Notes: generated by a model from the letters alone, not told the origin. A stretch of DNA of 64,000 nt from Campylorhamphus procurvoides (GCA_013396655.1 WBMV01002865.1:30001-94000); one strand, 5' to 3'; counted from the stretch's first letter, positions 22,881 to 35,275 are shown. Program-made: numbers and translations.

Positions 22881-25150
22881 CTTTAACTTGAACACACAAA
22901 ATATTTTCATCATTCAGCCCAACCTTTTAAAGACAAAGTACAAAGGAGTGACCCCCTTTCTCTTCTGGTGACAGTGCTGCTCTGAGAACCCAAAATGAAA
23001 AACACAGATTTACAAGGGAGGGAGTTGTCACATTTTCTTCCACAAGGTTTCTTTCCCCAATTCAAATGTGTTCTCCCCAGGTGTGACTATACCCTGTTCA
23101 CTTGTGTGGAAACAAAAATCTCTCATTGCTTTTCAACCAGGACTATTTCTTTTATTTTTCTACAAATAAACACTACTAAACAAAATGATAGAAAGCTGTT
23201 TTGAACCCAAAATTCTGTTGAAACCTCAAAAAAGTACCCTTGAACCACATAAACTCTTGACTTAAGTGAGAATATGTATCAAAACCTGCCTTCTCTCATG
23301 AAAACCCCACTATAAATTGTAGGGTTCGAATCCAAAAGCACTTGTAAGGAAATTCCCAGGCTAAAATGGTAACCCTTAAAGCACATTAGGCATTAAGAAA
23401 CAACAGCCAGGGGGTTTAGCAGACAGATTTTCTTTCCCCCTAAATTTTTTGGCATCTGCTTGGCATCTCAGCCACCAGGATTTACAATCCAAGCAGGATT
23501 ATCCATGTTTTAGGTAATGCACACATCAAAACTGTTCCTTGGTTTCACATGGGTGGTGCAGAGATCCCAAGCAGTTTTGCCCTCTGCTATTTCCAGAGAC
23601 CTTTCCTGGCAGAGGCTTCACTCCCAAGTCCAGCAAAGACATTATTTTCTCCCCCAACTTTATTTATAGCATTATAAAAATAAACATGACATATTTAGGG
23701 GCTGTGTCAGGTTTTAAAAAGCTCAAGCAAGGCACATTTTGGACTTCTTATTTTTAAAGTTCATCCTTTTGAAAACAAATTTCCTGAACAGTTTTCTATG
23801 ATGAAAAAATTATTGTAATTCTCAATTTTTGTACCGCTTCAAGTTAATATCTCCAAAAAGCAAATACATGGAGATTCTTAGGGATCTTAGTGGAAGCAAA
23901 AACAATACTAAAATTCCTCTTTTACAGCAAAGAGTCAGGAGGCAGCACTGAAAATTAGACCCAGCTCCAAAAGGAGATGAGCAAGTGCTCGTTTTCCCAG
24001 CAGGTTCCTACACACTGTCCCCACCCCAAGCAGGCACCAGAAATAAAATAAAGAAATTAAAATCTTGCTTTTAAGTCCAGCTTGGTTGCAAATAGTTCAT
24101 CTGCTCTATAAAAACAGGTATCTCATCTGGGTTGAAGGGAAACAGCAGATCTTGGAGCTCAAGGCAAATATTTGTATTTCAGGGTGCTGCAAAAAGGCAG
24201 TTCTGCAAGGGAGCAATGGGATGTAGATTTGGAAATGGAATTTCCAGAGGCCAAGGTGGCAAATTCCCCCCAAACAGACAAGACAAGCCTTGTCTCATAA
24301 ACAGGCTGGATGAAATCCCTCCTTTTATCTCCAAGCACATTCCAGCAGTGCCTCTTAACTAATGGCATAGAGAAGAGGTGACTTTTTAATGTAGCCCTGT
24401 CAGAGGGGTCTCTGCCTGTGCTGGCACAAACCCTACGAGTGTAAATCTCTGCTCCACTCCCAGCCCTGCCCTTAAAAGCCACCAGTGTGGATATTTTCCC
24501 TCCTTCACCTCTCTCCCTGGCAATAAGGGGGGTTTGACAGCTCCCTGTGGCACAGAAGGGGGCAAAGCAGGGCACACAGGGCACTGCAGGGCTTCAGGCT
24601 AAAACCCTGCTCAGGCCTCCCTAAGTCAGGTCTTCAAATCATCAGGATGGAGACCCTGAAGAGATAATCACAGTGTAATGATAACCACCAGCCCAAATCA
24701 TTCAAGCAGCCTTGGCACAGCATAGACATATTGGAAATAGAATTTTCTTTAAAAATATTAAATCCATTTATTAGACTCTGCTTTTTAAGGTGCAGCTATT
24801 TTCTAGAATTGACCAAGGAGTTGCAGCATCACTGTCCTCTCTGTCTACTGCCTGTCAGTAATTCTTGACCAAATTTGCTCAACTTCCTCCAAGACATTTC
24901 CCTCTCGTTTTTTACCACTTGGCAGCCACCAAACTGGAGCTGGGGCTTACAAGTCAGGATGGTCCTTGTCTGGCTCCTCCATCACTTCAGTGAAAGGGGA
25001 CCCTGCAGAGATGGTCACTGTGTGTTACCAACATCCAGTGCACCAAAAGAGACCATTTTCATTGTGACAGAGAAGTCTTACATGTCTGCTTATTCAGCAT
25101 ATTCTCATTTTCACACCCAGGGCACCCCTGGTGCAGAGCAGCTCTGTGCA
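22881..25150. other. Unique non-coding sequence
   Basis: No repeat or exon is supported. A perfect 11-bp tRNA B-box word is at 23,323-23,333, but the arm around it does not pair. Frames at 24,132-24,584 on both strands overlap each other and lack domains. Confidence 0.5.
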
Positions 25151-25445
25151 ATTCATGGAATCCCAGAATGGTTTGGGTTGGAANAGCAGCTCCATGTGCT
25201 CCCTGTGCTGTTCCCCAGGGCTGGACCAGCTCTGGGGTCTCACCCGGGGGGAAAAGGGGCAGAGTCCCTCCTGCCTTGCTGGGGATGATCCCAGGGCACA
25301 GGAAACTTCTGGACTGTGTCATGTCCATCCTTTCCCCCCCACCAGCACCCCAGGTCCTTCTCCCAGGGCTGCTCCATCAGTTCATCCCCAGCCAGGATCA
25401 ATACCTGGCCTTCACCCAACCCAAATGCAGCACCTTCCATGGAGC
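25151..25445 (-). mobile_element. CR1: CR1 LINE, antisense, with an unknown base at the junction
   Basis: The 3' terminus (+ strand 'ggaatcccagaatggtttgg') lies at 25,157-25,176. After the N at 25,184 the sequence resumes much further 5' in the element: 'agcagctccatgtgctccct', 'ctctggggtctcacccgggg', 'ccaggtccttctcccagggc', then 'gccaggatcaatacctggcc'. The last words are antisense to the region around the end of CR1 ORF2. Against the copy at 16.0-16.5 kb about 400 bp are missing at the N, suggesting an assembly gap or collapse. A real deletion is the alternative. Confidence 0.88.
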
Positions 25446-28030
25446 TACAGGATGCCCATTGATGGCCTCAAAAAGCCTTCACAGAGCAGAGTGACCCAAA
25501 TCTCCTGACATTAAAAATAAAGTCACTAACTAGAGCCAGTTGTCAATAAATGAGCATGTGAAGGGGGGGGAAAATCTGCCAGAATATTGTAATTGATTAT
25601 TTAGTGCAAACAAAAAGGAGGGACATAATCACAGGTGGTGATGGCAGATGCAACAGCACCAGGGTACTTGGCAAAATATGGAATATATTTAATTACTGAT
25701 ATGGAAGCTTCTGCAGGGCTGATGGTCCAACTTCTTCTAAGCCCTTCCAGCAGCAAGGAGTCACATATAATGATATAAAACCACATGGACAGAATTTCTT
25801 TTTCATCTGTTTTTTGGGGGGGTTTAAAATACCTAAATCATGTTCATCATTTGGCCAAGGAAGCCTCTCTGACTCATCTAGAGCATGAAGCTGGGAAGGC
25901 AGGATGTGTCCCAAGGGATGAAATTCCTGTCCATTGTGTTGCTCATTTGGGGGGGAAACAAACCAAACAAAAACATAAACATAACTAAGGCTGTTTAATC
26001 TTTCCTGGGATGTTTGGATTAAAAAATAAGAAAAAAAAATGAAATTTCAAGGCCGGTTTGTCCAGTAAAATTCATTTATCCTGTACTTTTTAAGTATCTG
26101 AAGGTGAAGAGTATGCAACCATGAAGGGATTATGCTCAGAACAAACACACAATATCATTGCAATCCCTGCTTTTTAGGAAGCTTTGCTGATCTGCAGAGA
26201 GAGGGAATCACAAGACCAACATTCAAACAGCAAAAGGACTTGAGCAGGGGCTGCACCAGGACAGGCACAGGCTTAAAAACAAATGGCTGAGCCACAGAAT
26301 TTGTGCTCACCAAGTTCACGTGTCTTTGCCTCTGCTCACAGCAAACAAATGGTTCTCCACGTGCTCCAGCTGCACCCTGAACCTCCTGAAAGACCACAGA
26401 AGAAATACACCCCAGGGACCCAGGGAAACTCTTCAGCCTTGGTGGGTTCAGCATTTCATTTTCCCTCCCTGAAATATGGGCCAAACATGAGTCCCCACCT
26501 CGTACAAATCCTGCACCAACCTCCCTTTGCTCAGAGCCTTTAGATAAAATAGAGAATTTAACACACAAGAGCTCCAGGGAGAAAGGGGAGGTGGAATGGC
26601 CCAAAGCCACCAGAGAAAGGTGTTTCCAGGTCACATCTCCAGGGCTGTGTCCATCCCCCCTGGTGCCCACCTGAGCCTGAAGATGATCACAGAACACACA
26701 GGGTGGGCATACCAGTCTCCCACCATCAAGGCAATCAAACAGAACCCACATTGGCCTGGACACCAGACAACCTCCATCTCCCTTGGCAAAGGATAGAAAT
26801 AAACTGCAATAATATTTCTATTTAAAAAAAAATAAGAAAGAACAAAAAGAAAGCCCCTGAGCCATCCCTCCCCTTGCAAGCAATCAGGGTGTTTTTCCCT
26901 TTCATGCTCAGCTTTTCTTCCTTTGTGCCATGAATTTGCATTTTCTAGGCTGCCTGATTCTAGCTACACTTTTTTGTTGAGTTTTTTTTTTAAATATAAA
27001 ATCTCTGTGGTTGTGGAAGAAGTCAAGAGGAGAAAATGAACTTCAACTGCTCACGTGTTTTCAGCATCCTTGTGGTGGAATTGACCCCTCAGAGTCATCT
27101 TCTGACCTGCCCTGAGTTTCTCTTCACAGAGACATTAAAAAAAACCCCAAAAATTCCTCATTTTAAAGCATCTACTTTAACCTAAACCATGCTTTAATTT
27201 ATTTAATTCACTTTTTTACAAACAACCACCCTCACTTCAACCCACCACCCACACCCAGCAGGGAAAACCCTCCTTCAGTTTACACCAACTCTTCCACAAT
27301 TGAGCCATAAAAGTGACTTTTAAAGTCCCATCCTTTCTGGACAGCACCTTTTTCACCCAGAGATGAAACCCCTAAAGCACAGGGACACTTGGAGGAGCTT
27401 GTCCCCATCCTCACCTACATCTAGTGGGAAAAAACTCCAAAAAATGTTTTTTCCCCAAACTGGGAGCAATGCAGGTGGTGGGAGAGGTGTCTCCTGGAAG
27501 TCAGTAATTACCCACTAATTCTGGGGCATCCTTTATCCCAAAAGTCACATATTGATGTGATGGATGTGAAGGGCTGAGAGAGACAAATACACAAAAAACC
27601 CATGTACAAACAAGGGCTGCAATGCTGCCTTAGCCATTATCTCCCCCTGTATTTAAGCAGATGTCTGGAAACACTGCCCAAAACCACTGCCTGTGTTTAA
27701 AAAGCCCTCAGTTCTCCTCTTGCTTTGTTGCATCCATCTCATTCCTGCCCACAGCCCACTTGCAGCCCCATCTCATCCACACACAGCCACATTCATCCAC
27801 CAGAAAAAGACATGTTGTGATGGGAAAACAAGCTGTGATTTTTAGGCAATTTGATATTCAGTGTTTTCTGAGCACTAAATAGAGTTCCTGCGCACTGGAA
27901 CAGCCACTGTTTTACCATCCACTGATAAATTACATCAAATTAACCCTAATCAAATTGGTACCAAACTGGTGACTGTGCAGCCATCACTAAGAGGTGGCTG
28001 AGCAGAGGAAAGGCAGAAAATACAGAGAGA
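25446..28030. other. Unique non-coding sequence
   Basis: No repeat family was recognised. A 202-codon frame on the - strand (26,155-26,763) is long but shows no domain, signal peptide or splice context, and is treated as chance. T-rich and A-rich tracts occur at about 26,025, 26,822 and 26,980. Confidence 0.5.
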
Positions 28031-28149
28031 AAGGTTGGATGGGACTTGGAGCAACCTGGGCTGGTGGAAGGTGTCCCTGCCCATGGCAGGGGGTGGGATG
28101 GGATGAGTTTTAAGGTCCCTTCCAACCCAAACCATCCCCTGATTCTGCA
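28031..28149 (+). mobile_element. CR1: CR1 LINE 3' end
   Basis: 'aaggttggatgggacttgga', 'caacctgggctggtggaagg', the hairpin 'cctgcccatggcagggggtg', then 'ggtcccttccaacccaaacc' and a cccctgattctgc terminus. About 119 bp, strongly 5'-truncated. Confidence 0.95.
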
Positions 28150-30883
28150 ATAACTTCAACCACGACCTGCTTTGGTCAGCTTGCCTTTCCCAGAACTGAG
28201 ATTTTCAGCACCCCCACAGCTCAGCACACCTAATTTAGAGGTTGTAACACCTATAGAATAAATCCACTTAGTAAAAGGCAACGTTATTCAGCTAAGTTCA
28301 AAACTCTCCTGCTCCTTGTGCTTTTGATGCTGGAGGGCAAAAAGAGAGACACTTTTTCCCTAGCAGTGCTGACCAAAACCTTGCTGGCTCTGCCAAAACC
28401 TGCGAGGAAAGAGGAGGTTCTTGGCACCACCCCCATCTGCTGCCTGCTCACCCTTATTCTTCCCAGCAAACCTTTCCATGGATTAGCTGCCATAACACAC
28501 ATCAACCTGGATGCTGATGCTGCCCAGAACTAATTCTGCTTTGATGTGACCATTTCAAGTGGTATTTTTCCCCTATGTATTTGGGAAAAGTCTATCTACA
28601 GCTCAGCTGATCAAAATTCCTCAAAGGTGGGGAACAGCACATGAGGTGAAGGAAGACCACCAGTAAACCACTGCTGGAAGCATCCAAAAAGGATATCAAA
28701 TCCTTAATTCAGGGCTCAAAATACTGTAAAAATGAGTTGCAGCCTCCTCGGGAAAGTCATAAGGAATCTGTGTGTGTTTTTTCCTGTAACCATGATGAAG
28801 AAAACCCTTGGTCTGCACTGCCCTGGTGCCACCCCTGGACAGAATGTCTGTGTCTTTTCCCCCCACCCAAAAAAAGCATAAATAAAGGGGGAAATTGATA
28901 AAAAGAATGCTTAAACAGCAAAAAACCAAATCTGTGGGGTTTTTTGATTGGGTTTTTTTACTTGCTGAAGTCAATGGAGTTGTGTTTGCATCCACCAGCT
29001 CTGAAGTGGGCTCAGGAAGATCCCATGTCGGGAGCAGTTCTCCCTCCAAAGGTCCCCTGCTGATGGCTGAGAGCAGAACTGAGGGCGAAACTGGCAAGGA
29101 AAACATTTGCAACTATTTTAATAGTTGCCAATTTCCCTGATGTTATAGCCAGTTTGGCTGGGGCTGGAGATTTTCTTCAAGCTTCAGCTTTCACAAGCAG
29201 TGATTAAACGAGAATCAGAGCCTTCCTCTGATAAGCAAGGAAATCACACTGGTCCCCATAGCTGCAAAAAATCTTACAAACGTGCTCCAATGGCAACAAA
29301 CACATCAGAAATAAAAGGTTAAGCTTAAAAATATTTAGATAAACACAAAAAAACCCCCTACAACCTCATTTTTTGTTATTAAACTGAACTATTTTTTTAA
29401 AATATAAATTATTGTTGGAAGCTTTTCCACTTAGTTTTTAAATAATTTTTAGGTTTGTTCAGCCTGCACATATTCACATTAAAAAAAATAGCAAAAATCA
29501 GGCCAGGGATAGTTCCTCAGTGAAAGATTCTCAGGAATTAGGGATTTACATCCCCTGGTTTCTTCTTTATACAAGCCTTGTGCTCTGCTACTTGTCTTGG
29601 GGTTTTCCCTGTTGATGGGGAGAGGGGTCTCTCCAGGGGGAGAAGGAGAAACCTCTGCCTGAAGCTGCTTTCCTTCTCCCCACTGACTGCAGCAGCAGAG
29701 AGAAGCTGAAGTCACGTCTCTAATTGCCAACTTCCCAAATCCCAGCTGGAGGGACGTTCCTCAGCATCACCTGGCAGGGCCCACCAGGGTCAAACCCTGC
29801 AGTGTGTGTGGGGCTGGCAAGGTGGGAGCAGCGGCACACACAGTGACCATGAGTTGGAATCGAGGAGCACAACTGATCAGAAACAATCAATAGGCAGGAA
29901 AACCACCTCGATTAATTAATTCTTCAGGCAGCTTCCCTAGTACACAGCAGCGAGCAGAGCTGATGAATCCAATGACAGATTTTAAATGCCTTTCCCAATT
30001 TTTTCCCCCTGTAATCTCACCTTTATCAGCTCAAAAAGCCCAGAGACAACGTGAGCTTGCAAGACCCTGGTGACAGGAGCACTCAGGGCGAGCTCTGCCA
30101 GCCCATTCCTGGTTCAGGCACTCCCTGGTGGTGGGATGGGCTGGTGGGATGTCAGGGGAGATGCCTGGAAGTCATTGCCTTTGGCTCACCCCCAGCCAGC
30201 CACTCAAGAACCAGCCCTGGTAAAGTTCACACCACAAGCACAGAGATGTGAAGTACAGGGGAAAAACATGGGAAATGTTACCTCTGCAGGGAAAGGGGCT
30301 GATGAGTGTGTGTGAAAATGGCTGCTCTCAAGATCCTGCTCTTCCCTGGAAAATTAAGACCTTACTTGGGCTGTGTCACGGACTTTGTTGTCCCGATGCA
30401 TTTGTGGGGTCCTGTGTGATCTTCTCCCACCACAATGCCTTGTGATTTCCCTTGAATCCTTTCCAACCCTCTTTCCCTGCTCCTCAGCACAGCAAACAGT
30501 TTTAGCAAGTGCCTTTCTGCCCAGTTCCATTTAGGCTTGCCCAGGCTGATGTCCCCATGCAAAATGCAGATGCCAGAGCACTTCTGGAAATGCCTTTTGC
30601 AGCTTTTCCACCTCTTTGGGATGCATTTGTGTTGGTCTCCTCATTGTTAGGCAAAGAGCAAGGCATTTATGAGAAGGCTTTAAAAGCATGATGTGAACCC
30701 CAGAGAGCACACTGGAAGGCCCTGGGTGTCCCCAAGAAGCTGAATTGCACAGAGCTGTCACATAGAGCCACTCAGAGTGCACAGCCAGGGCTGTGTTATC
30801 CCACCACTCATTTGCTAATTGTTCAGCCACACAGCAGCTTCTAAACAGCAATACTCACCTAAAAATACTAAAGGACTCATCCA
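28150..30883. other. Unique non-coding sequence
   Basis: No repeats or exons were recognised. AT-rich tracts lie at 29,320-29,480 and an 'attaattaatt' word near 29,912. The frames at 28,895-29,140 and 29,479-29,730 have no recognisable motif. Confidence 0.5.
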
Positions 30884-30998
30884 AAGCCAGGCCTTGGAGC
30901 ACCCTGGTCCAGTAGAAGGTGTCTCTGCCCTCAGCAGAGATTTGGAATGAGATGAACTTTAAGGTCCCTTCCAACCCAAACCATTCTGTGATTCCATA
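30884..30998 (+). mobile_element. CR1: CR1 LINE 3' end
   Basis: 'aggccttggagcaccctggt', 'ccagtagaaggtgtctctgc', a mutated hairpin (ccctcagcagag), 'ggtcccttccaacccaaacc' and an attctgtgattccat 3' terminus. Confidence 0.93.
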
Positions 30999-31240
30999 TT
31001 TCTGTTCTATGGCAAAAAGCCTCTCGCCAACTTATCCCTTTATAGGAGTACCTTAATTTAACACATAAAAACAGCCCTAATGGATGTCCTTAAATACTTC
31101 CAGGAATGGGTGCAGGCTTGGGAGTGTCGCTGTGAATGACCCTGAACTTTGAGCATGTTCTTGTAGGTCAGGAGTTTAAACTCAGCCTAAATGAGAGCTG
31201 ATAGTTGTTTGAATCAGGATGGTGGGTCATGTCCCATTTG

Positions 31241-31333
31241 TCACAGAAGCTCCTGAGATGGGAAGGACCCATCAGGATCATCGAGTCCAACTCCTGGCCT
31301 TGCACAGGACACCCCAAGAATCCCACCATGTGC
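31241..31333 (-). mobile_element. CR1: CR1 LINE 3' end, antisense, distinct subfamily
   Basis: The + strand reads 'tgggaaggacccatcaggat', 'catcgagtccaactcctggc' and 'aggacaccccaagaatccca'. It belongs to the same subfamily as the copy at 53,557-53,650. About 93 bp are retained. Confidence 0.88.
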
Positions 31334-31434
31334 AAAATTTCAGGTGATAAAAACCCCTGCAAGAAGGGAGGCCATGGGCACCTCTGGCCAGCAAAGAGGA
31401 CAGAAGAGGGGAGGTCCCAACTGATCCCTGGAGT

Positions 31435-31469
31435 TTTTAAGGAGATATCCTATTTTAAGGAGATATCCC
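31435..31469 (+). repeat. 18-bp direct duplication, two copies
   Basis: 'ttttaaggagatatccta' at 31,435-31,452 is repeated immediately after it, with the second copy ending in ccc. The duplication lies between two CR1 fragments. Confidence 0.8.
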
Positions 31470-31494
31470 AGCCCAATTCATTAATTCACAAGAA

Positions 31495-31803
31495 GAAGGA
31501 CCCTGAGGGGCTGGAGCATGTCCAGGGAAGGGAATGGAACTGGGAAAGGGCTGGAGCAGCTGAGGGGGCTCAGCCTGGAGAAAAGGAGGCTCAGGAGGGA
31601 CCTTCTGGCTCTGCAAGTCCCTGCCAGGAGGGGGGAAGCAGCTGCCCAGGGCAGGGGTGGAGTCCCCATCCGCTCATGGATTTAAAGCCCTGTGGATGTG
31701 GCACTTGGGGACATGGGTTAGTGTGGCCTTGGCAGTGCTGGGGGAAAGGTTGGACTTGATCACCTTAGAAGGCATTTCCAACCTAAAGGATTCCATGATT
31801 CCA
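31495..31803 (+). mobile_element. CR1: CR1 LINE 3' fragment, third subfamily
   Basis: About 309 bp: 'ctgaggggctggagcatgtc', 'agcagctgagggggctcagc', 'ctggagaaaaggaggctcag', 'gcacttggggacatgggtta', 'ggttggacttgatcacctta' and a clean attccatgattcc terminus. The 'ggggacatgg-tta' and 'cttggcagtgctggg' modules separate it from the majority family here. Confidence 0.93.
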
Positions 31804-32290
31804 TCTTCTAAACCAAAGAGTGTGACTATGCTAAGATGTGGCTATGAGGGAGTTGTAATTTCTGAATTCATTAAGCCAGTAACAACCTGAAAACATCCAT
31901 CATGAAATTTTGCCTAAAAGGTACAAACATTGCAGCCAACAACTTGTGTCCAGCTTACACAGCCCTACAGAGACCCATCTCTGGCCAAGACATCAAGTCC
32001 CTGTCCACCCTCACTCCATGGATGCAACTTGAAGGCTTTAAAATTCACAGCCTTTTCATTTAGTGAATGTTGAATGAAACATCTTGGACTTGTGTGCAAA
32101 AATAAAGCACTATCTGGAGCAACAGGGACACAGCAGAAACCTGCCAGCAGTTGAGGAATGTGCAATCAGCAATTAGGACTATTCCACACTGCCAGAAAGC
32201 AAGGAAAAAACACCCATGGAAAAGTGAGATTTATCAGGCAGCTAATTGCCAAGCATTTTAATTTAAGAGTTGGGAAACTGTAATTCTAAT

Positions 32291-32313
32291 TATGACTGCA
32301 TTATGCAGTCATA
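32291..32313. repeat. Perfect 11-bp inverted repeat with 1-bp spacer
   Basis: Arms tatgactgcat (32,291-32,301) and atgcagtcata (32,303-32,313) are exact reverse complements around one T. The centre (tgcat-t-atgca) resembles paired POU-type half sites. It sits in AT-rich sequence with further TAATT words. The symmetry is seen directly; a dimeric binding site is inference. Confidence 0.85.
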
Positions 32314-33493
32314 CATTTTCATACTCCTGTAATGGAGGAACCTCAGAATGACATGACACTTTTTAATTAAAACACAATTACTTATTGACAATTAGATCTG
32401 TTCAAATAGTGCTTAATTCCAGTACCTTTCCCTGTGTTCTTCACTCCTGAATGGCACATCAGAAACAAGAACATCTCAGATGTGACAAGCCAGATTTGTT
32501 GATATATGTTATTTCCTTTTCTTTATGAATTGATTTTCTTAAGGCTGGCTCTCTGTATCTCTGTAATGACACAGAACAACTAAATAAGACACATCTCTCC
32601 TTTAGTTGTTGGATAATTTGGGATTTGGTTTCTCTCTTTGCCAGCCACATGAGGAAAATGCACCCCAGTGTTACTTGTTCATCAAACTGAGCCCATGAGC
32701 CATCCTAAACTTCCCACTATTCTTTGCCAAGGCATGTTTTCCATTCACCACCAGCACATGGAACAAGCCAAGCTATGAACCTAAACAAAACAACAAAGCA
32801 GGTTCTGCAAAGACACTTCTCCACAGGAATGAGGACACCTTGGTCACCTTCCTTGGTGAATTCATCCCTCTCTCCAGCCAAAAATCTGCTTTAGATTTTC
32901 TTCATGAGCACATGAAAGGATAACTTTCAGATTTGTCAGCAAAACTAAGTGAAATAGATCTTTAAATTACACTCAAACCAATAAAACTTGGGGTTTGGCT
33001 GTAAATAGGAGAAAAAGGACAAGGCACCAGAAATTTAACCAATTTTTTCCCCACTTAATGTGTTACAGAGCACTTTAAATAGTTTCAAGGTAGAAAAATA
33101 AAGTATTTCTATCAAATAGACTTGAAATCCAACACACAAATGCAGGAGACCTCCCTGACCCCTAAAGAAGCAAAAAGCCAACATTAACATTGCCCTTTTT
33201 TTGTTAAAGCCACAACAAAAAAATTCATTTTGATAAAAAACACAGTCTTTTACACTCTAACACAAGTTTTACACGTGAAGCAATGAACACAAAACAAATA
33301 GCAATAACTTTTTTGCACTTACCTCTCACACTTCAGTCTCCCTGCAACCAACATCCCAACTCCATCACAATCACTTTTGGGTGTGCTTTCCCCTATTTAA
33401 GGGTTTGTTGCCACTAATTAAGGCAGATTTTGCTTCACAGCCCTAAACAATTAGGGAAATGAGGAGGTCCTACCCCTCTCCTCAGTGAGCATC

Positions 33494-33550
33494 ACATCTG
33501 TGTTGGCACAAAACATCTGTGTTGGCACAAAACATCTGTGTTGGCACAAA
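33494..33550 (+). repeat. Tandem repeat, 3 copies of 19 bp
   Basis: The unit 'acatctgtgttggcacaaa' starts at 33,494, 33,513 and 33,532. The copies are identical, and a decayed start of a fourth (agatctg) follows. The lack of divergence suggests recent expansion and a possible length polymorphism. Confidence 0.95.
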
Positions 33551-34939
33551 AGATCTGATGGCTCTAAAGGTCGTTTTTAGCCCCAGATTGGGAATTAATC
33601 CAGTGCAGGACATAAAACTTGGTACCCAGGGGAGCATCAGCTGTGGAGGAGGGAGGTGGCACCCAAAATATTCCCTTCAGGAGGGAAAGGCACATTTGAG
33701 ACCAGCAGATCCAAAATCAGGTCTAAACCACCAGTATAAAGAGGACAGTTAAAGGCCTGGTGGGCAAATGAGGTTCTCACAACGAGTCCAGCATCTACCA
33801 AAAGCGTCCTCAGATAATTAGGAACTGCAAATTTCAGCCCTTCATCAGCCTCACAGTCCATGGGAAGCTATGGGAAAATCTTCCAATAATAGCACTTCTT
33901 CTAAAGCCATCATATTTTCCTGACAGGCTTTTCATCAGTTTAAAACTTGTGGGTTTTTTTAATTTGTTCCATAGGTTTTTGTAGCATGGTCATGTCTTGG
34001 CCTGCTCTATTGGATAGGATAATAACATTCCCAACAGCTTCCCTGTAAGAACTTCTAGTCTCAGTAAAACAATTCCAGAAGAAATGTGCATCAGGTGAAA
34101 TTTATTTATTTTTTAGCCTATATTTTGGAAGCTCACATGGGAATTTCATCCCGTGCTTCATTATTTTTTTGGATAATGAGACTTTTTTTCCTTGTGTCAT
34201 TCTTAGTTTCACAAATATTCCTCTTTTCCAAATGCTTTGCTGAGGAACCCCTGGAAAGCAGCAAAGCCACACCTTGTGTCCCACCCCATCCATGTCTTCA
34301 GGTGTGGGATGATATGACCTTCAGCAAGGATTCAAGGTTTAGTCTGCAGGGAAAATATTTATAAAACTGCTGAGCTATTCTGGGGGAAATGACAGAATTG
34401 AACTTCCCGGTGACTCAGAACCTCAGCCAAGCTTGGCCTAATTACTAAGCAGGTAATTGTAATTCCTTGGGAGATGGCACTTGTGTCATAACACCAGAAA
34501 TGCAACCTCCTGCGAATAATTCCCTCCTCCTCCTCCTGCTCTCCCAGGGAAAACTTGGAAGCCACAAAGCAGGTGGAACACAGGCACCTTCCAAAGGGGT
34601 TTTGCTCCAAGTCCACCACGACCACCAGCAAAGGGACCTGGAAGCCTCTAAGGGCACCAAGGGGAAAAGGAACAGTTTTCCAGGGTGATTGGCAAAGGTT
34701 GGGATATGTCCCAGCTCTGCCAAGGACTAGGACATGATGAGATGTCAGGCACAATCCAGAACCCCCTGCAGCACCTCCAGCCTGGCCAGCTCCTGCCTCG
34801 GGGTCACTGGGAGCATCCCATGGGCACAGGCTGGGAAATTCTTTGCCTGTGGGCACTGATTTTAAGCTGCTGTCACTAATCCTGTGTCTGTAGGGATGTG
34901 TGTGAAATGTCCTGGTAGGAATGAGGAACTGGAGAGGGA

Positions 34940-35275
34940 AGGAGAGGAGAGGGAGACCTTAAAGCCCCTTCTGGTGCCTAAAGGGGCTCCAGGAGAGCTG
35001 GAGAGGGACTTGGGACAAGGCATGGAGGGACAGGACACAGGGAATGGCTTTAAACTGAAGGAGGGCAGGGATAGATGGGATATTGAGAAGGAATTGGTGG
35101 CTGGGAGGGTGGGCAGGCCCTGGCACAGGGTGGGCAGAGAAGCTGTGGCTGCCCCTGGATCCCTGGGAGTGTCCAAGGCCAGATTGGACGGGGCTTGGAG
35201 CACCCTGGGCTGGTGGGAGGTGTCCCTGCCCATGGCAGGGGACTAGAATCAAATGAACTTTCAGGTCCCTTTCAA
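34940..35275 (+). mobile_element. CR1: CR1 LINE 3' fragment, young-looking
   Basis: About 335 bp: 'ctaaaggggctccaggagag', 'ggaatggctttaaactgaag', 'agctgtggctgcccctggat', 'caccctgggctggtgggagg' and the hairpin. The terminal cttccaacc block is replaced by ctttcaaa and no attctatg terminus follows. It is nearly identical to 22,697-22,819 over 123 bp. Confidence 0.95.

Larger units (their letters stand above)
31804..34939. other. Unique non-coding sequence, about 3.1 kb
   Basis: Includes the palindrome at 32,291-32,313 and the tandem repeat at 33,494-33,550. The stretch 32,220-32,420 is rich in TAAT/ATTA words and looks like regulatory DNA. A (TCC)n tract lies at about 34,523-34,536. The overlapping frames at 34,359-34,856 have no domains. 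Confidence 0.5.

Noticed and set aside
22446..22913. Several overlapping 97-125 codon frames on both strands
   Set aside because: The same Pro/Ser-rich or Gly/Trp-rich peptides reappear at 0.8, 16.2, 35.0 and 39.5 kb, so they are shadows of the CR1 3' UTR.
23323..23333. Perfect tRNA/SINE B-box word ggttcgaatcc
   Set aside because: Only two of the five base pairs on the inner side of the T-arm can form and no A-box lies at the right distance, so it is not a tRNA or a tRNA-derived SINE.
26155..26763. 202-codon open frame on the - strand
   Set aside because: No recognisable domain, signal or partner exon. The length is compatible with chance in GC-moderate sequence.
33301..33350. Possible 19-nt exon on the - strand between a ttgcag acceptor and a gaggtaagt donor
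   Set aside because: Too short to test without transcripts; such acceptor-donor pairs are expected by chance in 64 kb.
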